From positions 2,666,001 through 2,730,000 of the forward strand of contig CP000474.1 in the NCBI GenBank assembly GCA_000014925.1: a stretch of DNA of 64,000 nucleotides. The letters are read 5' to 3'. The notes beneath the pieces are model-generated. The model worked only from the letters and a program-made list of their open reading frames with translations. It was not told the DNA's origin and searched no databases. This document shows positions 17,300-29,173 of this stretch, piece after piece. The stretch comes from Paenarthrobacter aurescens TC1. Lineage in GTDB: Bacteria; Actinomycetota; Actinomycetes; Actinomycetales; Micrococcaceae. The number at the start of each line of letters is the position of its first letter. Position 1 is the first letter of the stretch. A program made the position numbers and the translations under genes.

Positions 17300-18169
17300 T
17301 TACTTGGTAGGGGTACCTTCAGGGACGTCACGGAAAACGTCCTGGTAGTTATCGAGGATGGTCCAACGGTTGATCGGCCAGGCAATGACGGTGGCCTTGC
17401 CTTCAACATCCTCAATGTTAATGAAACCACCATTGACTTCCTGGTGCGCCCGGGAATCCTCGGAATGGTTTCGGTTGTCGCCCATCACCCACACCTTTCC
17501 TTCCGGAACAACGATGTCGAAAGGCTGCGGAGAAGGTACTTCTGCCGGGTTGATATACGTCTCATTGACCGGCACACCGTTGATCGAAAGACGGCCCTCA
17601 GCGTCGCAACAGGAAACCCTGTCGCCCGGGAGCCCGATGATTCGCTTAACAAGATGTTGATCATTGTCATCAGCAGCCAAACCGACGAACTCCAGGCCGT
17701 CCCCCACCCAGTCCATGGGTCCGGCCGGCTTCTTGGCCACGGGCGGTAACCAGGCCTGAGCGTCCCTGAAGACCACAACGTCCCCGCGTTCCAGGTCGAA
17801 AGGCCCAGGCACCAAGAGGTTGATGAAGATGCGATCGTTGACGTCCAAAGTGCTTTCCATGGACTCGGACGGAATGTAAAACGCCCTGAACAGGAAGGTC
17901 TTGAGAAGGAAGGACAAAACCAGCGCAATGGCCACCACTGTGACAATCTCTTTGACCCATACGAGCACCGGGTTCTTGCGCGGTTTCTCGGCTGCGTGGG
18001 ATCCACCTTCGGAATCCCGGGAACGCGGCCCGTCCGCCCCATCTCGCGAACCAGATGCGACGTCGTCAACCGGGCGGGGCTCCGCCACGCCGGCGGCACT
18101 TGCCGTTCCGTCCGAGAACCGGGCGTCGTCGTCGTACCGCTCGGGATTCTCTGGAGCTTTGTCCGGCAT
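17300..18169 (-). CDS. lepB: signal peptidase I (first of two)
   Basis: Membrane serine protease of 289 residues that cleaves Sec and Tat signal peptides. A long, charged cytoplasmic N-terminus (about 1-75) precedes one membrane segment (WVKEIVTVVAIALVLSFLL). The catalytic Ser is in PSESMESTL and the Lys in VKRIIGLPGDRV. VMGDNRNHSEDSR is the third signature. Its ATG directly follows the TAA of the other lepB (no spacer), so the two are co-transcribed. The long N-terminal extension distinguishes it from its neighbour. Confidence 0.93.
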   Translation of the reverse strand: MPDKAPENPERYDDDARFSDGTASAAGVAEPRPVDDVASGSRDGADGPRSRDSEGGSHAAEKPRKNPVLVWVKEIVTVVAIALVLSFLLKTFLFRAFYIPSESMESTLDVNDRIFINLLVPGPFDLERGDVVVFRDAQAWLPPVAKKPAGPMDWVGDGLEFVGLAADDNDQHLVKRIIGLPGDRVSCCDAEGRLSINGVPVNETYINPAEVPSPQPFDIVVPEGKVWVMGDNRNHSEDSRAHQEVNGGFINIEDVEGKATVIAWPINRWTILDNYQDVFRDVPEGTPTK

Positions 18170-18847
18170 TTACTGTCCGTTCTTCGATGATGGTTCGGCC
18201 TGCGCTGAGCGAGGCATCTCTGCAAATCTATCAAGTGGCCAGACGATCTGGACCGGACGGCCTATAACGCGTTCCACCGGAACCATACCGCCGCCCGGGG
18301 CTCCCAGCAGTCCACGGGAGTCAGCAGAACGTGAACGGTGGTCACCCATCAGCCAGAGGCGGCCATCAGGAACTACGACGTCGAATTTCTGATCGCTGGG
18401 GTCATCCCCCGGATACAAATATGGTTCCTCAAGAATCTGGCCATTCACCGTGAGATGTCCTGCTGCGTCGCAGCACTTAACCTGGTCGCCTCCAACCCCG
18501 ATGACCCGCTTTACGTAGGTGGTGTCGCTGCCGGTCAGCCCGAACCATTGGCTCGCAGCCGACACCGCATCAACAAACGGGCCTTGTCCGCTGCTCAGGG
18601 GTGCGAAGGAACCGCGGCCATCGAAGACCACTACGTCCCCGCGGCGAATCGGCTCGCCGTTGAAGGCCGTCCGCGATACCAGGATCCTGTCCCCTTCTCC
18701 GAGGAGGGGTTCCATGGACTCGGACGGAATGTAGTAGACATCCAGCCACAAGGAACGGACCAAGCCACTGATCGCTACGGCCAACACCAGTGCGAGTAAA
18801 ACAAAACGCCAGCCCTGTTTACGGGGCTGGCGTTCTGATGTGTCCAT
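18170..18847 (-). CDS. lepB: signal peptidase I (second of two)
   Basis: A second type I signal peptidase, 225 residues, with a short cytoplasmic N-terminus and one membrane segment (WRFVLLALVLAVAISGLV). It has the Ser motif PSESMEPLL, the Lys motif VKRVIGVGGDQV and LMGDHRSRSADSRG, where the usual GDNR is GDHR. The two copies clearly derive from a duplication but have diverged. They may differ in substrate preference, which the sequence cannot show. The ATG at 18847 starts just before the charged N-terminus; the frame is open to 18895. It lies 80 nt after rplS. Confidence 0.92.
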   Translation of the reverse strand: MDTSERQPRKQGWRFVLLALVLAVAISGLVRSLWLDVYYIPSESMEPLLGEGDRILVSRTAFNGEPIRRGDVVVFDGRGSFAPLSSGQGPFVDAVSAASQWFGLTGSDTTYVKRVIGVGGDQVKCCDAAGHLTVNGQILEEPYLYPGDDPSDQKFDVVVPDGRLWLMGDHRSRSADSRGLLGAPGGGMVPVERVIGRPVQIVWPLDRFAEMPRSAQAEPSSKNGQ

Positions 18848-18913
18848 GACTCGTATCCCTGTTGCGTTGCGGATTGCTCCGGAACTACCGGGCACGAATC
18901 CTGGACCCGTTGC

Positions 18914-18931
18914 GTAAGTCGCAGGACTTAC
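18914..18931 (-). promoter_or_regulatory. hairpin overlapping the rplS stop codon
   Basis: GTAAGTC (18914-18920) and GACTTAC (18925-18931) form a perfect 7-bp stem with a 4-nt loop. The rplS stop (18928-18930) lies inside it. No T-run follows, so it may be a processing or attenuation structure between rplS and the lepB genes. Confidence 0.35.
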
Positions 18932-19281
18932 TTGGCGAAGTCGCGCTTTTCCTTGATCTTCGCAGCCTTACCGCGCAGTGCACGCATGTAGTAAAGCTTC
19001 GCGCGGCGGACGTCACCCTTGGTGACGACCTCGATCTTGTCGATGATCGGGGAGTGTACCGGGAAGGTACGCTCTACGCCGACACCGAAGGAAACCTTAC
19101 GCACGGTGAAGGTTTCGCGAACGCCGTCACCCTGGCGGCCCAGGACGAAGCCCTGGAATACCTGGACACGGGAGTTCTTGCCTTCGATGATGTTGACGTG
19201 AACCTTGAGGGTGTCGCCCGCGCGGAACTCCGGAACATCGTTACGCAGCGAGGCTGCATCTACGCTATCGAGGATATGCAT
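18928..19281 (-). CDS. rplS: 50S ribosomal protein L19
   Basis: L19, 117 residues, sits at the interface with the 30S subunit. It starts [19 protein letters not shown] and shows [43 protein letters not shown] and a basic end ([18 protein letters not shown]). The ATG at 19281 has AGGAG 8 nt upstream and matches the family; the frame is open to 19305. A 257-nt leader separates it from trmD and contains a structured hairpin. Confidence 0.97.
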   Translation of the reverse strand: MHILDSVDAASLRNDVPEFRAGDTLKVHVNIIEGKNSRVQVFQGFVLGRQGDGVRETFTVRKVSFGVGVERTFPVHSPIIDKIEVVTKGDVRRAKLYYMRALRGKAAKIKEKRDFAK

Positions 19282-19385
19282 TAATCCACTCCTGGTGAAC
19301 GCCACAGGTCATTCACTTTGGGTTACGGCGGACAAGCCCGGGGCACGAAAGCCAACCGGAAATCTCCGCCGAAGTTTCTTAGTGT

Positions 19386-19414
19386 CCGGCTCCGCCACTG
19401 ATTGGCGTCGCCGG
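19386..19414 (-). promoter_or_regulatory. structured hairpin in the rplS leader
   Basis: On the minus strand CCGGC-GA-CGCCA-ATCAG-TGGCG-GA-GCCGG forms two perfect 5-bp helices around a symmetric GA/GA internal loop. Two sheared G-A pairs could form there. It lies about 105 nt before the L19 start, in a leader that is long for a gene otherwise tightly clustered with trmD. An L19-binding autoregulatory leader is possible (Bacillus has a known but different L19 leader); this is inference. Confidence 0.5.
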
Positions 19415-19477
19415 GTTGTCCGACTGTTGGCTGAACTCCCCCTGTGGCAGGTGTCAGCCCAGCAGACACAAGGGTTA

Positions 19478-19507
19478 ATTCTGCCATAGTCGCCACCATC
19501 AGGCCAA
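19478..19507 (-). promoter_or_regulatory. candidate promoter for rplS
   Basis: On the minus strand TTGGCC (19502-19507) and CAGAAT (19478-19483) are separated by 18 nt, each matching the sigma-70 consensus at four of six positions. It would start transcription in the trmD-rplS gap and include the hairpin at 19386-19414 in the leader. Confidence 0.35.
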
Positions 19508-19538
19508 CTGTAGCAACGTTCGACGGCGGGAGGTGGAC

Positions 19539-20339
19539 TTAGTTTTCGGTGTCGCCGCCAGGCTTGGCACGGAGGCGGCCATCAACGACGTCGTACCCGA
19601 GGTCCGCGAGGGCCTGCCGGTCCGCGCGACTCAACACGCCGGCGTCGAGCCCTTCCATAAGGTCCGGCCTGCGCTCAGCCGTCCGGCGGAACTGCTCGTG
19701 GCGCCGCCACTGTGCAATCTTGCCGTGGTTGCCGCTAAGGAGGATCGGCGGGACGTCGTGATCTCGCCACGCTGACGGTTTGGTGTAAACGGGATACTCC
19801 AGGAGACCATCGGAGTGGGACTCCTCTACCAAGGATTCGGGGTTTCCGACTACACCGGGAAGGAGGCGGCCAATGGCTTCGACCATGGCCAACACGGCCA
19901 CTTCTCCGCCGTTGAGGACGTAATCACCGAGGCTGACAGGCCGGACCCTGAAGTGATCCTGAGCCCAATCAATGACGCGTTCGTCGATGCCTTCGTAGCG
20001 TCCGCAGGCGAAGACGAGCTGCTCTTCTTCTGCGAGTTCATATGCCAAGGCCTGGTTGAATTTCTCCCCTGCCGGCGAGGGAACAATCAGCACCGGCTTG
20101 GAGTTTTCGCGGGCGGCGGCAACCGACTCGAGGGCTTGTGCCCATGGTTCCGGTTTCATCACCATTCCAGCGCCACCACCATACGGCGTGTCATCCACTG
20201 TCCGGTGCTTGTCCGTGGTGAAGGTGCGAAGATCGTGGACGTTGAGCTCCAACAATCCGTCCTGGCGGGCCTTGCCTATGAGTGACAGCTCCAGCGGGGC
20301 GAGGTACTCAGGAAAAATGCTGACAACATCGATCCTCAT
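19539..20339 (-). CDS. trmD: tRNA (guanine-N1)-methyltransferase
   Basis: TrmD, 266 residues, methylates G37 of tRNAs with GG at 36-37 using S-adenosylmethionine and so prevents frameshifting. It opens [27 protein letters not shown] and [13 protein letters not shown] form the trefoil-knot cofactor site, and [16 protein letters not shown] is the catalytic interface with the essential Asp. The start follows the rimM stop with no spacer, so the two are coupled. Confidence 0.96.
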   Translation of the reverse strand: MRIDVVSIFPEYLAPLELSLIGKARQDGLLELNVHDLRTFTTDKHRTVDDTPYGGGAGMVMKPEPWAQALESVAAARENSKPVLIVPSPAGEKFNQALAYELAEEEQLVFACGRYEGIDERVIDWAQDHFRVRPVSLGDYVLNGGEVAVLAMVEAIGRLLPGVVGNPESLVEESHSDGLLEYPVYTKPSAWRDHDVPPILLSGNHGKIAQWRRHEQFRRTAERRPDLMEGLDAGVLSRADRQALADLGYDVVDGRLRAKPGGDTEN

Positions 20340-20894
20340 TCAGGCATCATCCCCGGCGCCGTCCTTGGGCTCCTTGGCGTTCTCGTCGTTGATCTCAAAC
20401 AGGCCAGATGGTGGGGTGATGAGGATGTACCCGCCCTCCACATTGACCTCCGGCACGATTTCGTCAACGAAGGGAATGAGAATTTCTTTGCCCTCCTCTG
20501 TCGTCACCGTGAGCAGGTCCTGGACCGGCAGGGTGCTGAGCGCTGCTACTTTGCCCACTACCTGTGAACCAACGCGGGCCTCCAAGCCAACGAGCTCGTG
20601 CTCGTACCAGCCTTCATCGTCATCTTCGTCGCTGAGCTCCTCGGTTTCGATGAAAAGCTTCGCTCCACGGATGACTTCGGCAGCGTTGCGGTCGGCGATT
20701 TCCTCAAAGCCAAGCAGGAGGATGTCCTTGTTCCACCTGGCGCTCCGGATGGTCAACGGGCCGGCGGAGGCGGGCTCCACGACGAACTCGGTTCCGGCGA
20801 CGAATCGCTCGGAGGGTGCGTCGGTGAGTACCTGCACCGTCACCTCGCCGCGGATGCCATGGGGTTTGCCGATCCGGGCCACCTGGAGCTGCAT
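20340..20894 (-). CDS. rimM: 16S rRNA processing protein RimM
   Basis: Ribosome maturation factor of 184 residues that binds S19 and helps mature the 3' domain of 16S rRNA. The N-terminal RimM domain shows VARIGKPHGIRGEVTVQVLTD (split across residues 5-25). The PRC-barrel domain has WYEHELVGLEA and VVGKVAAL and then LIPFVDEIVPEV. A short acidic tail follows. The start ATG at 20894 has AGAGGA upstream and begins the family domain. Directly adjacent to trmD. Confidence 0.93.
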   Translation of the reverse strand: MQLQVARIGKPHGIRGEVTVQVLTDAPSERFVAGTEFVVEPASAGPLTIRSARWNKDILLLGFEEIADRNAAEVIRGAKLFIETEELSDEDDDEGWYEHELVGLEARVGSQVVGKVAALSTLPVQDLLTVTTEEGKEILIPFVDEIVPEVNVEGGYILITPPSGLFEINDENAKEPKDGAGDDA

Positions 20895-20963
20895 GGGTTC
20901 CTCTGAATTCTTGTAGTGCCCGCGCTGCCGGGCAGCAACGGACAGTAAATTGTGGATAAAGCA

Positions 20964-21001
20964 ATCCGGCCCCTCCACCATATTCGGTGAAGGGGCCGGA
21001 T
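20964..21001 (-). terminator. hairpin/terminator between khpA and rimM
   Basis: On the minus strand a 16-bp stem (20986-21001 with 20964-20979, one G-U pair) closes a 6-nt loop and is followed by TTGCTTT. It probably causes partial termination, so that rpsP-khpA is made in excess over rimM-trmD. Confidence 0.65.
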
Positions 21002-21025
21002 CTAAGACAAGTAGTGCTGAGCGCG

Positions 21026-21268
21026 TTACCGGCGACGGTCGGTGTCGACGACGTCGACCCTGACCTGCTCGCCACCAGCCAAAGCTGCAACCACTGTGCG
21101 CAATGCACGTGCGGTGCGTCCTTGACGGCCGATCACCCGTCCGAGGTCCTCCTGGTGAACACGCACCTCGAGGGATTCCCCGCGGCGGTTGTTCTTGGCA
21201 CTGACCTTGACATCCTCAGGGCTGTCAACAATCCCACGGACCAAGTGCTCGAGCGCTTCTGCCAGCAA
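21026..21268 (-). CDS. khpA: KH-domain RNA-binding protein KhpA
   Basis: Small RNA-binding protein of 80 residues, a single KH domain. The GxxG loop is in LGRVIGRQGRTARALR. In Gram-positive bacteria KhpA pairs with KhpB and binds many RNAs, influencing cell division and envelope genes. The start is a TTG at 21268, one base after the rpsP stop; no ATG or GTG fits the conserved MLAEALEHLVRG opening. Its position right after rpsP is typical. Confidence 0.92.
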   Translation of the reverse strand: MLAEALEHLVRGIVDSPEDVKVSAKNNRRGESLEVRVHQEDLGRVIGRQGRTARALRTVVAALAGGEQVRVDVVDTDRRR

Positions 21269-21269
21269 C

Positions 21270-21689
21270 TTACTCAGCCTCGGTGGTCTCTGCTTCAGCC
21301 TCGGCCGGAGCTTCGGCTTCGTCCTTCTTGGCCTTCTTGGTGATGGCTTCCGGAATGATGACGGAACCCTTCTCCGGGGCTACGAAGGCTTCCTTCGGAG
21401 CTTTGGTCTTCAGGGTGCCTTCCTGGCCCGGCAGGCCCTTGAACTTCTGCCAGTCACCGGTGATCTTGAGGATCGCGGCGACCTGCTCGGTCGGCTGGGC
21501 GCCAACGGAAAGCCAGTACTGGGCGCGCTCGGAAGCGACCTCGATGTACGACGGCTCTTCGGTGGGGTGGTACTTGCCGATTTCTTCAATGGCACGGCCA
21601 TCGCGCTTGGCGCGGGCATCCATGACGACGATGCGGTAGTACGGTGCGCGCATCTTACCGAAGCGCTTAAGGCGAATCTTTACGGCCAC
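21270..21689 (-). CDS. rpsP: 30S ribosomal protein S16
   Basis: S16, 139 residues, needed for 30S assembly. It opens [21 protein letters not shown] and contains [14 protein letters not shown], followed by [17 protein letters not shown]. After about residue 85 there is an actinobacterial extension with an Ala/Glu-rich end ([15 protein letters not shown]). The GTG at 21689 matches the family start and has AGGAG 11 nt upstream. It heads the rpsP-khpA-rimM-trmD-rplS cluster. Confidence 0.96.
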   Translation of the reverse strand: MAVKIRLKRFGKMRAPYYRIVVMDARAKRDGRAIEEIGKYHPTEEPSYIEVASERAQYWLSVGAQPTEQVAAILKITGDWQKFKGLPGQEGTLKTKAPKEAFVAPEKGSVIIPEAITKKAKKDEAEAPAEAEAETTEAE

Positions 21690-21925
21690 TTTTGTGGTCA
21701 CTCCTGTTTCTGAAACGAGGTTGAACCCGACGTTCTGCACCCGTGGGGCGGGCCGTACTTGACGGTTCGAAGGACAAGATACGAGCACGGAGAGAGGGGC
21801 CGCACCGATCGAGTACCTGTCTATTGTGCCAGATGCCCGGAGCAAATACGACTTAGGCCACGCGGGGCGGCGTGTTCTTCCTCACTCCCCGGGGTTGAAC
21901 GTGCGGCCATACCCGGATCGGTGGG

Positions 21926-22363
21926 TTACTCAGACCACACATAGAGGCCCGTGCGCTCAGCCTTCTCCACGTCCGTCGCGAGGGCAGCGAGCTGTTGGAC
22001 GTACTGGCGTGACTGGGCGGCATCGAAAGGCATGTCGTCCTGTGCGGCCCAGGCAGCAGCGACGTCGTCGAGAACGTTTGCGTCGCCTTCGCTCTCATAG
22101 GTCAGCAGTTCAGCAAGGGCCCGCACCATGGCTTCGGGAACCCCCAGAAGCGCGTCACTCGTCACATCAACCAAGGCAAGCTCGTAGTCAGCTCCGGCGG
22201 CGTGGACAGCCTGTCCTGCGAGGTCGCCCAACTGTTCGACTTCGAAGTCGGTAATGCCGTCAATCCTGACGGCCGGGCCGGTCACATCCGCGCCCTTCTC
22301 CAGGGCAGCTGCCCGTTTGAGTGCTTCATCGTGGGTGGCTACAAAAATTTCGGCAAAGCCCAT
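21926..22363 (-). CDS. hypothetical protein, small acidic
   Basis: Acidic cytoplasmic protein of 145 residues that I do not recognise. It opens GFAEIFVATHDEALKRAAAL. An EVEQLGDLAG segment follows, then Ala-rich helices (EAMVRALAELLTYESEG) and a GLYVWSE terminus. There is no signal peptide or membrane segment. I chose the ATG at 22363, with GAGAG 8 nt upstream; another ATG at 22378 is possible. It lies alone between the VOC gene and rpsP on the same strand. Confidence 0.7.
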   Translation of the reverse strand: MGFAEIFVATHDEALKRAAALEKGADVTGPAVRIDGITDFEVEQLGDLAGQAVHAAGADYELALVDVTSDALLGVPEAMVRALAELLTYESEGDANVLDDVAAAWAAQDDMPFDAAQSRQYVQQLAALATDVEKAERTGLYVWSE

Positions 22364-22486
22364 GGAAAGTACTCTCATTCCTTCGTGCTGACGGGGCGGC
22401 GGCACGGAATCCATATCGGCTCCGTGCCGTCACTGCCCAGCCTAATGCAGCGGGAGGGGGCCAGCGGATCAGACGCGGGTAGCCAC

Positions 22487-22528
22487 GGCTTAGCAGGTGG
22501 CCGTGGCTTAGCAGGTGGCCGTGGCTTA
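22487..22528. repeat. 18-bp tandem repeat, 2.3 copies, at the 3' end of the VOC gene
   Basis: The unit GGCTTAGCAGGTGGCCGT occurs at 22487-22504 and exactly again at 22505-22522, and starts a third time at 22523-22528. The last partial copy contains the TAA stop of the VOC gene, so the array lies just downstream of the coding region. Confidence 0.9.
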
Positions 22529-23398
22529 TTTGGCGGCGACCCGCAGCTTGTTCCGCCAAGGATCCTCAAACTGAAGCTCAGCTCCGGTGTGATGATTCTG
22601 CACACCCGCAACTTTCAAGCGATCCGCCAGCGCTGCTACGTCTTCACTGCCGGGGACTTCGATCAAGACTTCACCCAGGCCGAGCGTGTCCTTCCGGGGT
22701 CCGGCTCCGCGACTGTTCCAAACGTTCATCGCCATGTGATGGTGGTAGCCGCCGGCGGAAACGAACAGCGCCTGACCATGCCAGCCTGCAGTCCGCTCAA
22801 AGCCAAGGGTCTCAACGTAGAACTTCTGCGCAGTCTCCACGTCGCCCACCTGCAGGTGCACGTGTCCAACGCCGGCAGCGGCCTCCCGCTGCCCCGTTAC
22901 GGCAGCTTCGCTCAGGTGCTGCTGGAGGAAGCGCTGCGGCGGCAAGGCCACATTGTCCATCACTACATTCTTGCCATCCCACTGCCAGAGTTCACGCGGC
23001 TTGTCGTAGTAAAGCTCGATTCCATTGCCTTCGGGGTCAGTGAAGTAGAACGCTTCGCTGACCAGGTGGTCGGCGCTGCCCGCGAACGCCCGGGGCTCAT
23101 ATTCAGCGGCCGTGGCGATGGTTGCGGCCAGTGAGGGCTGATCCTGGAACAGGATGGCTGTGTGGAACAGGCCAGCCTCCCCCCGCCCCGGTATCTGCAA
23201 GCCAACCGCCGGCGCAAGATGGACAACGGGCTTACCTACGCGTCCCAAATAGAGCCCGCCGTCCTGCTCAGCTACGACCTCAAGCCCCAGGGCGCGCTGG
23301 TAATAGTCACTCATGACCTTCATGTCGCCGACCTTGAGCATGACGGTGCCCATGGTGAGTTCGGCGGGAAGAAGATCCTGGCTGGAGGTGGTGGTCAT
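22526..23398 (-). CDS. VOC-family protein, CatE-like (two glyoxalase domains)
   Basis: Protein of 290 residues with two vicinal-oxygen-chelate domains, resembling CatE-type extradiol dioxygenases. The first domain (about 12-140) has TMGTVMLKVGDM, LFHTAILF and FYFTDPEGNGIELYYD, with His and Glu as likely metal ligands. The second (about 175-288) has VGHVHLQVGDVETAQKFY and HHHMAMNVWNS. In Bacillus, CatE is part of a catechol-stress response. No regulator or partner gene is adjacent here, so the substrate is unknown. The N-terminus is short with no export signal. Confidence 0.82.
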   Translation of the reverse strand: MTTTSSQDLLPAELTMGTVMLKVGDMKVMSDYYQRALGLEVVAEQDGGLYLGRVGKPVVHLAPAVGLQIPGRGEAGLFHTAILFQDQPSLAATIATAAEYEPRAFAGSADHLVSEAFYFTDPEGNGIELYYDKPRELWQWDGKNVVMDNVALPPQRFLQQHLSEAAVTGQREAAAGVGHVHLQVGDVETAQKFYVETLGFERTAGWHGQALFVSAGGYHHHMAMNVWNSRGAGPRKDTLGLGEVLIEVPGSEDVAALADRLKVAGVQNHHTGAELQFEDPWRNKLRVAAK

Positions 23399-23477
23399 GT
23401 GAAGCTCCCGGTTTTGAGGATGCCGCCTTTCGGTACCCTGCTTACCTTACTAAATTACTTGAAGCTTCAATTTATTC

Positions 23478-27320
<3,843 letters not shown>

Positions 27321-27352
27321 TGGTTCAGCCTATTCCACGGCTCTGACATCCC

Positions 27353-27416
27353 AACTGACCGACATTTGTGGTTGCTTTGAGTGTTCAAAACAACCACTAA
27401 TGTCAGCCAGTCGGGT
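27353..27416. repeat. intergenic palindrome, copy A (3' of ffh)
   Basis: An imperfect 28-bp palindrome with a GTGT loop. The left arm contains GACATTTGTGGTTGCTTTGA and the right arm is nearly its reverse complement (TCAAAACAACCACTAATGTC). The same core occurs at 33791-33850 and, more divergent, at 58242-58302. It lies directly after ffh on the minus strand and could act as its terminator. Confidence 0.8.
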
Positions 27417-27424
27417 TGCAACGT

Positions 27425-29005
27425 TTACTTGCCGAGGAACTTGTCGAAGCCCTTGGGAAGGTTGAGCGATGACGGGTCGAAGTCTGCTGCGCCCTGGCCG
27501 AAAGCCGCACCCGTGGGTGCCGCCGAGGCTGCGTTTGCCCGCTTGGCTTCGGCATCGCGAAGTTCCTGGGCTGCCTTGGCGGGATTGCCGGAGCGTGCTT
27601 TCTTCTTCGGGGCATTCTTGCCGCCCTTGCGTCCGCCACCGGGGCCTCCGAGGCCCGGCATTCCGGGCATACCCGGCATGCCGCCACCCTGAGCGAGCTT
27701 CTTCATCATCTTCTGGGCCTGGGCGAACCGCTCCAGCAGGCCATTGACCTCGGACACATGCACACCGGAGCCCCTGGCGATACGGGCGCGACGTGAGCCG
27801 TTGATGATCTTCGGAGCCACACGCTCGTGGGGAGTCATGGAGCGGACGATTGCCTCGACGCGGTCAATCTCTTTTTCGTCGAAGTTCTCCAGCTGCTGAC
27901 GGATGTTCTGCGCACCCGGCATCATCATGAGCATCTTTTTCATGGAGCCCATGTTGCGGATCTGCTGCATCTGGGCGAGGAAGTCGTCCAGGGTGAAGTC
28001 TTCCTGGTCAGCGAACTTCTTCGCCATCCGGGCGGCTTCGTCCTTGTCCCACGCCTTTTCCGCCTGTTCGATCAGGGTGAGGACGTCACCCATGTCCAGG
28101 ATGCGGGAGGCCATGCGGTCTGGGTGGAAGAGCTCAAAATCGTCCAGGCCTTCGCCGGTGGACGCGAACATCACCGGCTTACCGGTCACGGACGCTACCG
28201 AAAGCGCGGCACCGCCGCGGGCGTCGCCGTCGAGCTTGGACAGCACGATGCCCGTGAAGTTGACGCCTTCATCAAAAGCCATCGCCGTGTTGACGGCGTC
28301 CTGGCCGATCATGGAGTCGATGACGAAGAGGACCTCGTTGGGGATGATCGCCTGACGGATGCGGCGGGCCTGGTCCATCATTTCGGCGTCGACGCCAAGG
28401 CGGCCGGCGGTGTCAACGATCACGACGTCGTGCAGCTTCTGGCGAGCTTCCTCAACACCGGCCTTGGCGACGGCTACCGGGTCACCGGCAGGGTGCTCGA
28501 GCTCGGACGTAGCACCGGGGTGCGGAGCAAACACGGGAACGCCCGCGCGCTGGCCGACAACCTGGAGCTGGGTCACTGCATTGGGGCGCTGAAGGTCACA
28601 GGCCACCAACATGGGGCTGTGGCCCTGTGCCTTGAGCCACTTGGACAGCTTGCCGGCGAGGGTGGTCTTACCGGCGCCTTGGAGGCCGGCAAGCATGATG
28701 ATGGTGGGGCCGGTCTTGGCCAGGCGGATGCGGCGGGTTTCGCCACCAAGGATCTCTTTGAGTTCCTCGTTGACGATCTTCACGATCTGCTGGCTCGGGT
28801 TCAATGCTCCCGAGACTTCGGCGCCGAGAGCACGTTCGCGGATACGGCCAGTGAACTCGCGGACCACGGATACGGCAACGTCCGCATCCAAGAGGGCACG
28901 GCGAATCTCCCGAACGGTGGCATCGACATCAGCCTCGGTGAGGCGGCCCTTGCCACGAAGGTTCTTGAAGGTTGCTGTCAACCGGTCAGAGAGTGAATTG
29001 AACAC
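27425..29005 (-). CDS. ffh: signal recognition particle protein Ffh
   Basis: SRP54 GTPase of 526 residues that binds signal sequences on ribosomes and the SRP receptor FtsY. It has an N domain (1-90). The G domain contains GLQGAGKTTLAGKL, VIVDTAGRLGVD and LSKLDGDARGGAAL. The Met-rich M domain runs from about residue 330, with MKKMLMMMPGAQ and a signal-sequence/RNA-binding RRARIARGSGV segment. The C-terminus adds a Gly/Met/Pro stretch and a basic tail. Confidence 0.97.
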   Translation of the reverse strand: MFNSLSDRLTATFKNLRGKGRLTEADVDATVREIRRALLDADVAVSVVREFTGRIRERALGAEVSGALNPSQQIVKIVNEELKEILGGETRRIRLAKTGPTIIMLAGLQGAGKTTLAGKLSKWLKAQGHSPMLVACDLQRPNAVTQLQVVGQRAGVPVFAPHPGATSELEHPAGDPVAVAKAGVEEARQKLHDVVIVDTAGRLGVDAEMMDQARRIRQAIIPNEVLFVIDSMIGQDAVNTAMAFDEGVNFTGIVLSKLDGDARGGAALSVASVTGKPVMFASTGEGLDDFELFHPDRMASRILDMGDVLTLIEQAEKAWDKDEAARMAKKFADQEDFTLDDFLAQMQQIRNMGSMKKMLMMMPGAQNIRQQLENFDEKEIDRVEAIVRSMTPHERVAPKIINGSRRARIARGSGVHVSEVNGLLERFAQAQKMMKKLAQGGGMPGMPGMPGLGGPGGGRKGGKNAPKKKARSGNPAKAAQELRDAEAKRANAASAAPTGAAFGQGAADFDPSSLNLPKGFDKFLGK

Positions 29006-29110
29006 GCGCCGTGCACTTCTTTCGATGGTCTACGAATGGCGGCCAATGCGGCACGCCAGAGTCTTGACGATTGCCCCCAAATAAAAATGTCTCAACCCAA
29101 CAAATCTGAA

Positions 29111-29138
29111 TCGACAAGGGGACTCGACTATCTAGGGT
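29111..29138 (+). promoter_or_regulatory. candidate promoter for zwf
   Basis: TCGACA (29111-29116) and TAGGGT (29133-29138) are spaced 16 nt apart. They resemble -35 and -10 boxes of actinobacterial housekeeping promoters (TTGACA and TAnnnT). Transcription would begin about 25 nt before the GTG start of the gene. Confidence 0.35.
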
Positions 29139-29173
29139 ACCAAGTCGCACCTGCAAGATGGCATGCTGGCACA

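Noticed and set aside
16550..17749. 399-codon plus-strand open frame opposite rnhB and lepB
   Set aside because: Antisense to two genes with complete motifs; no protein-like signals.
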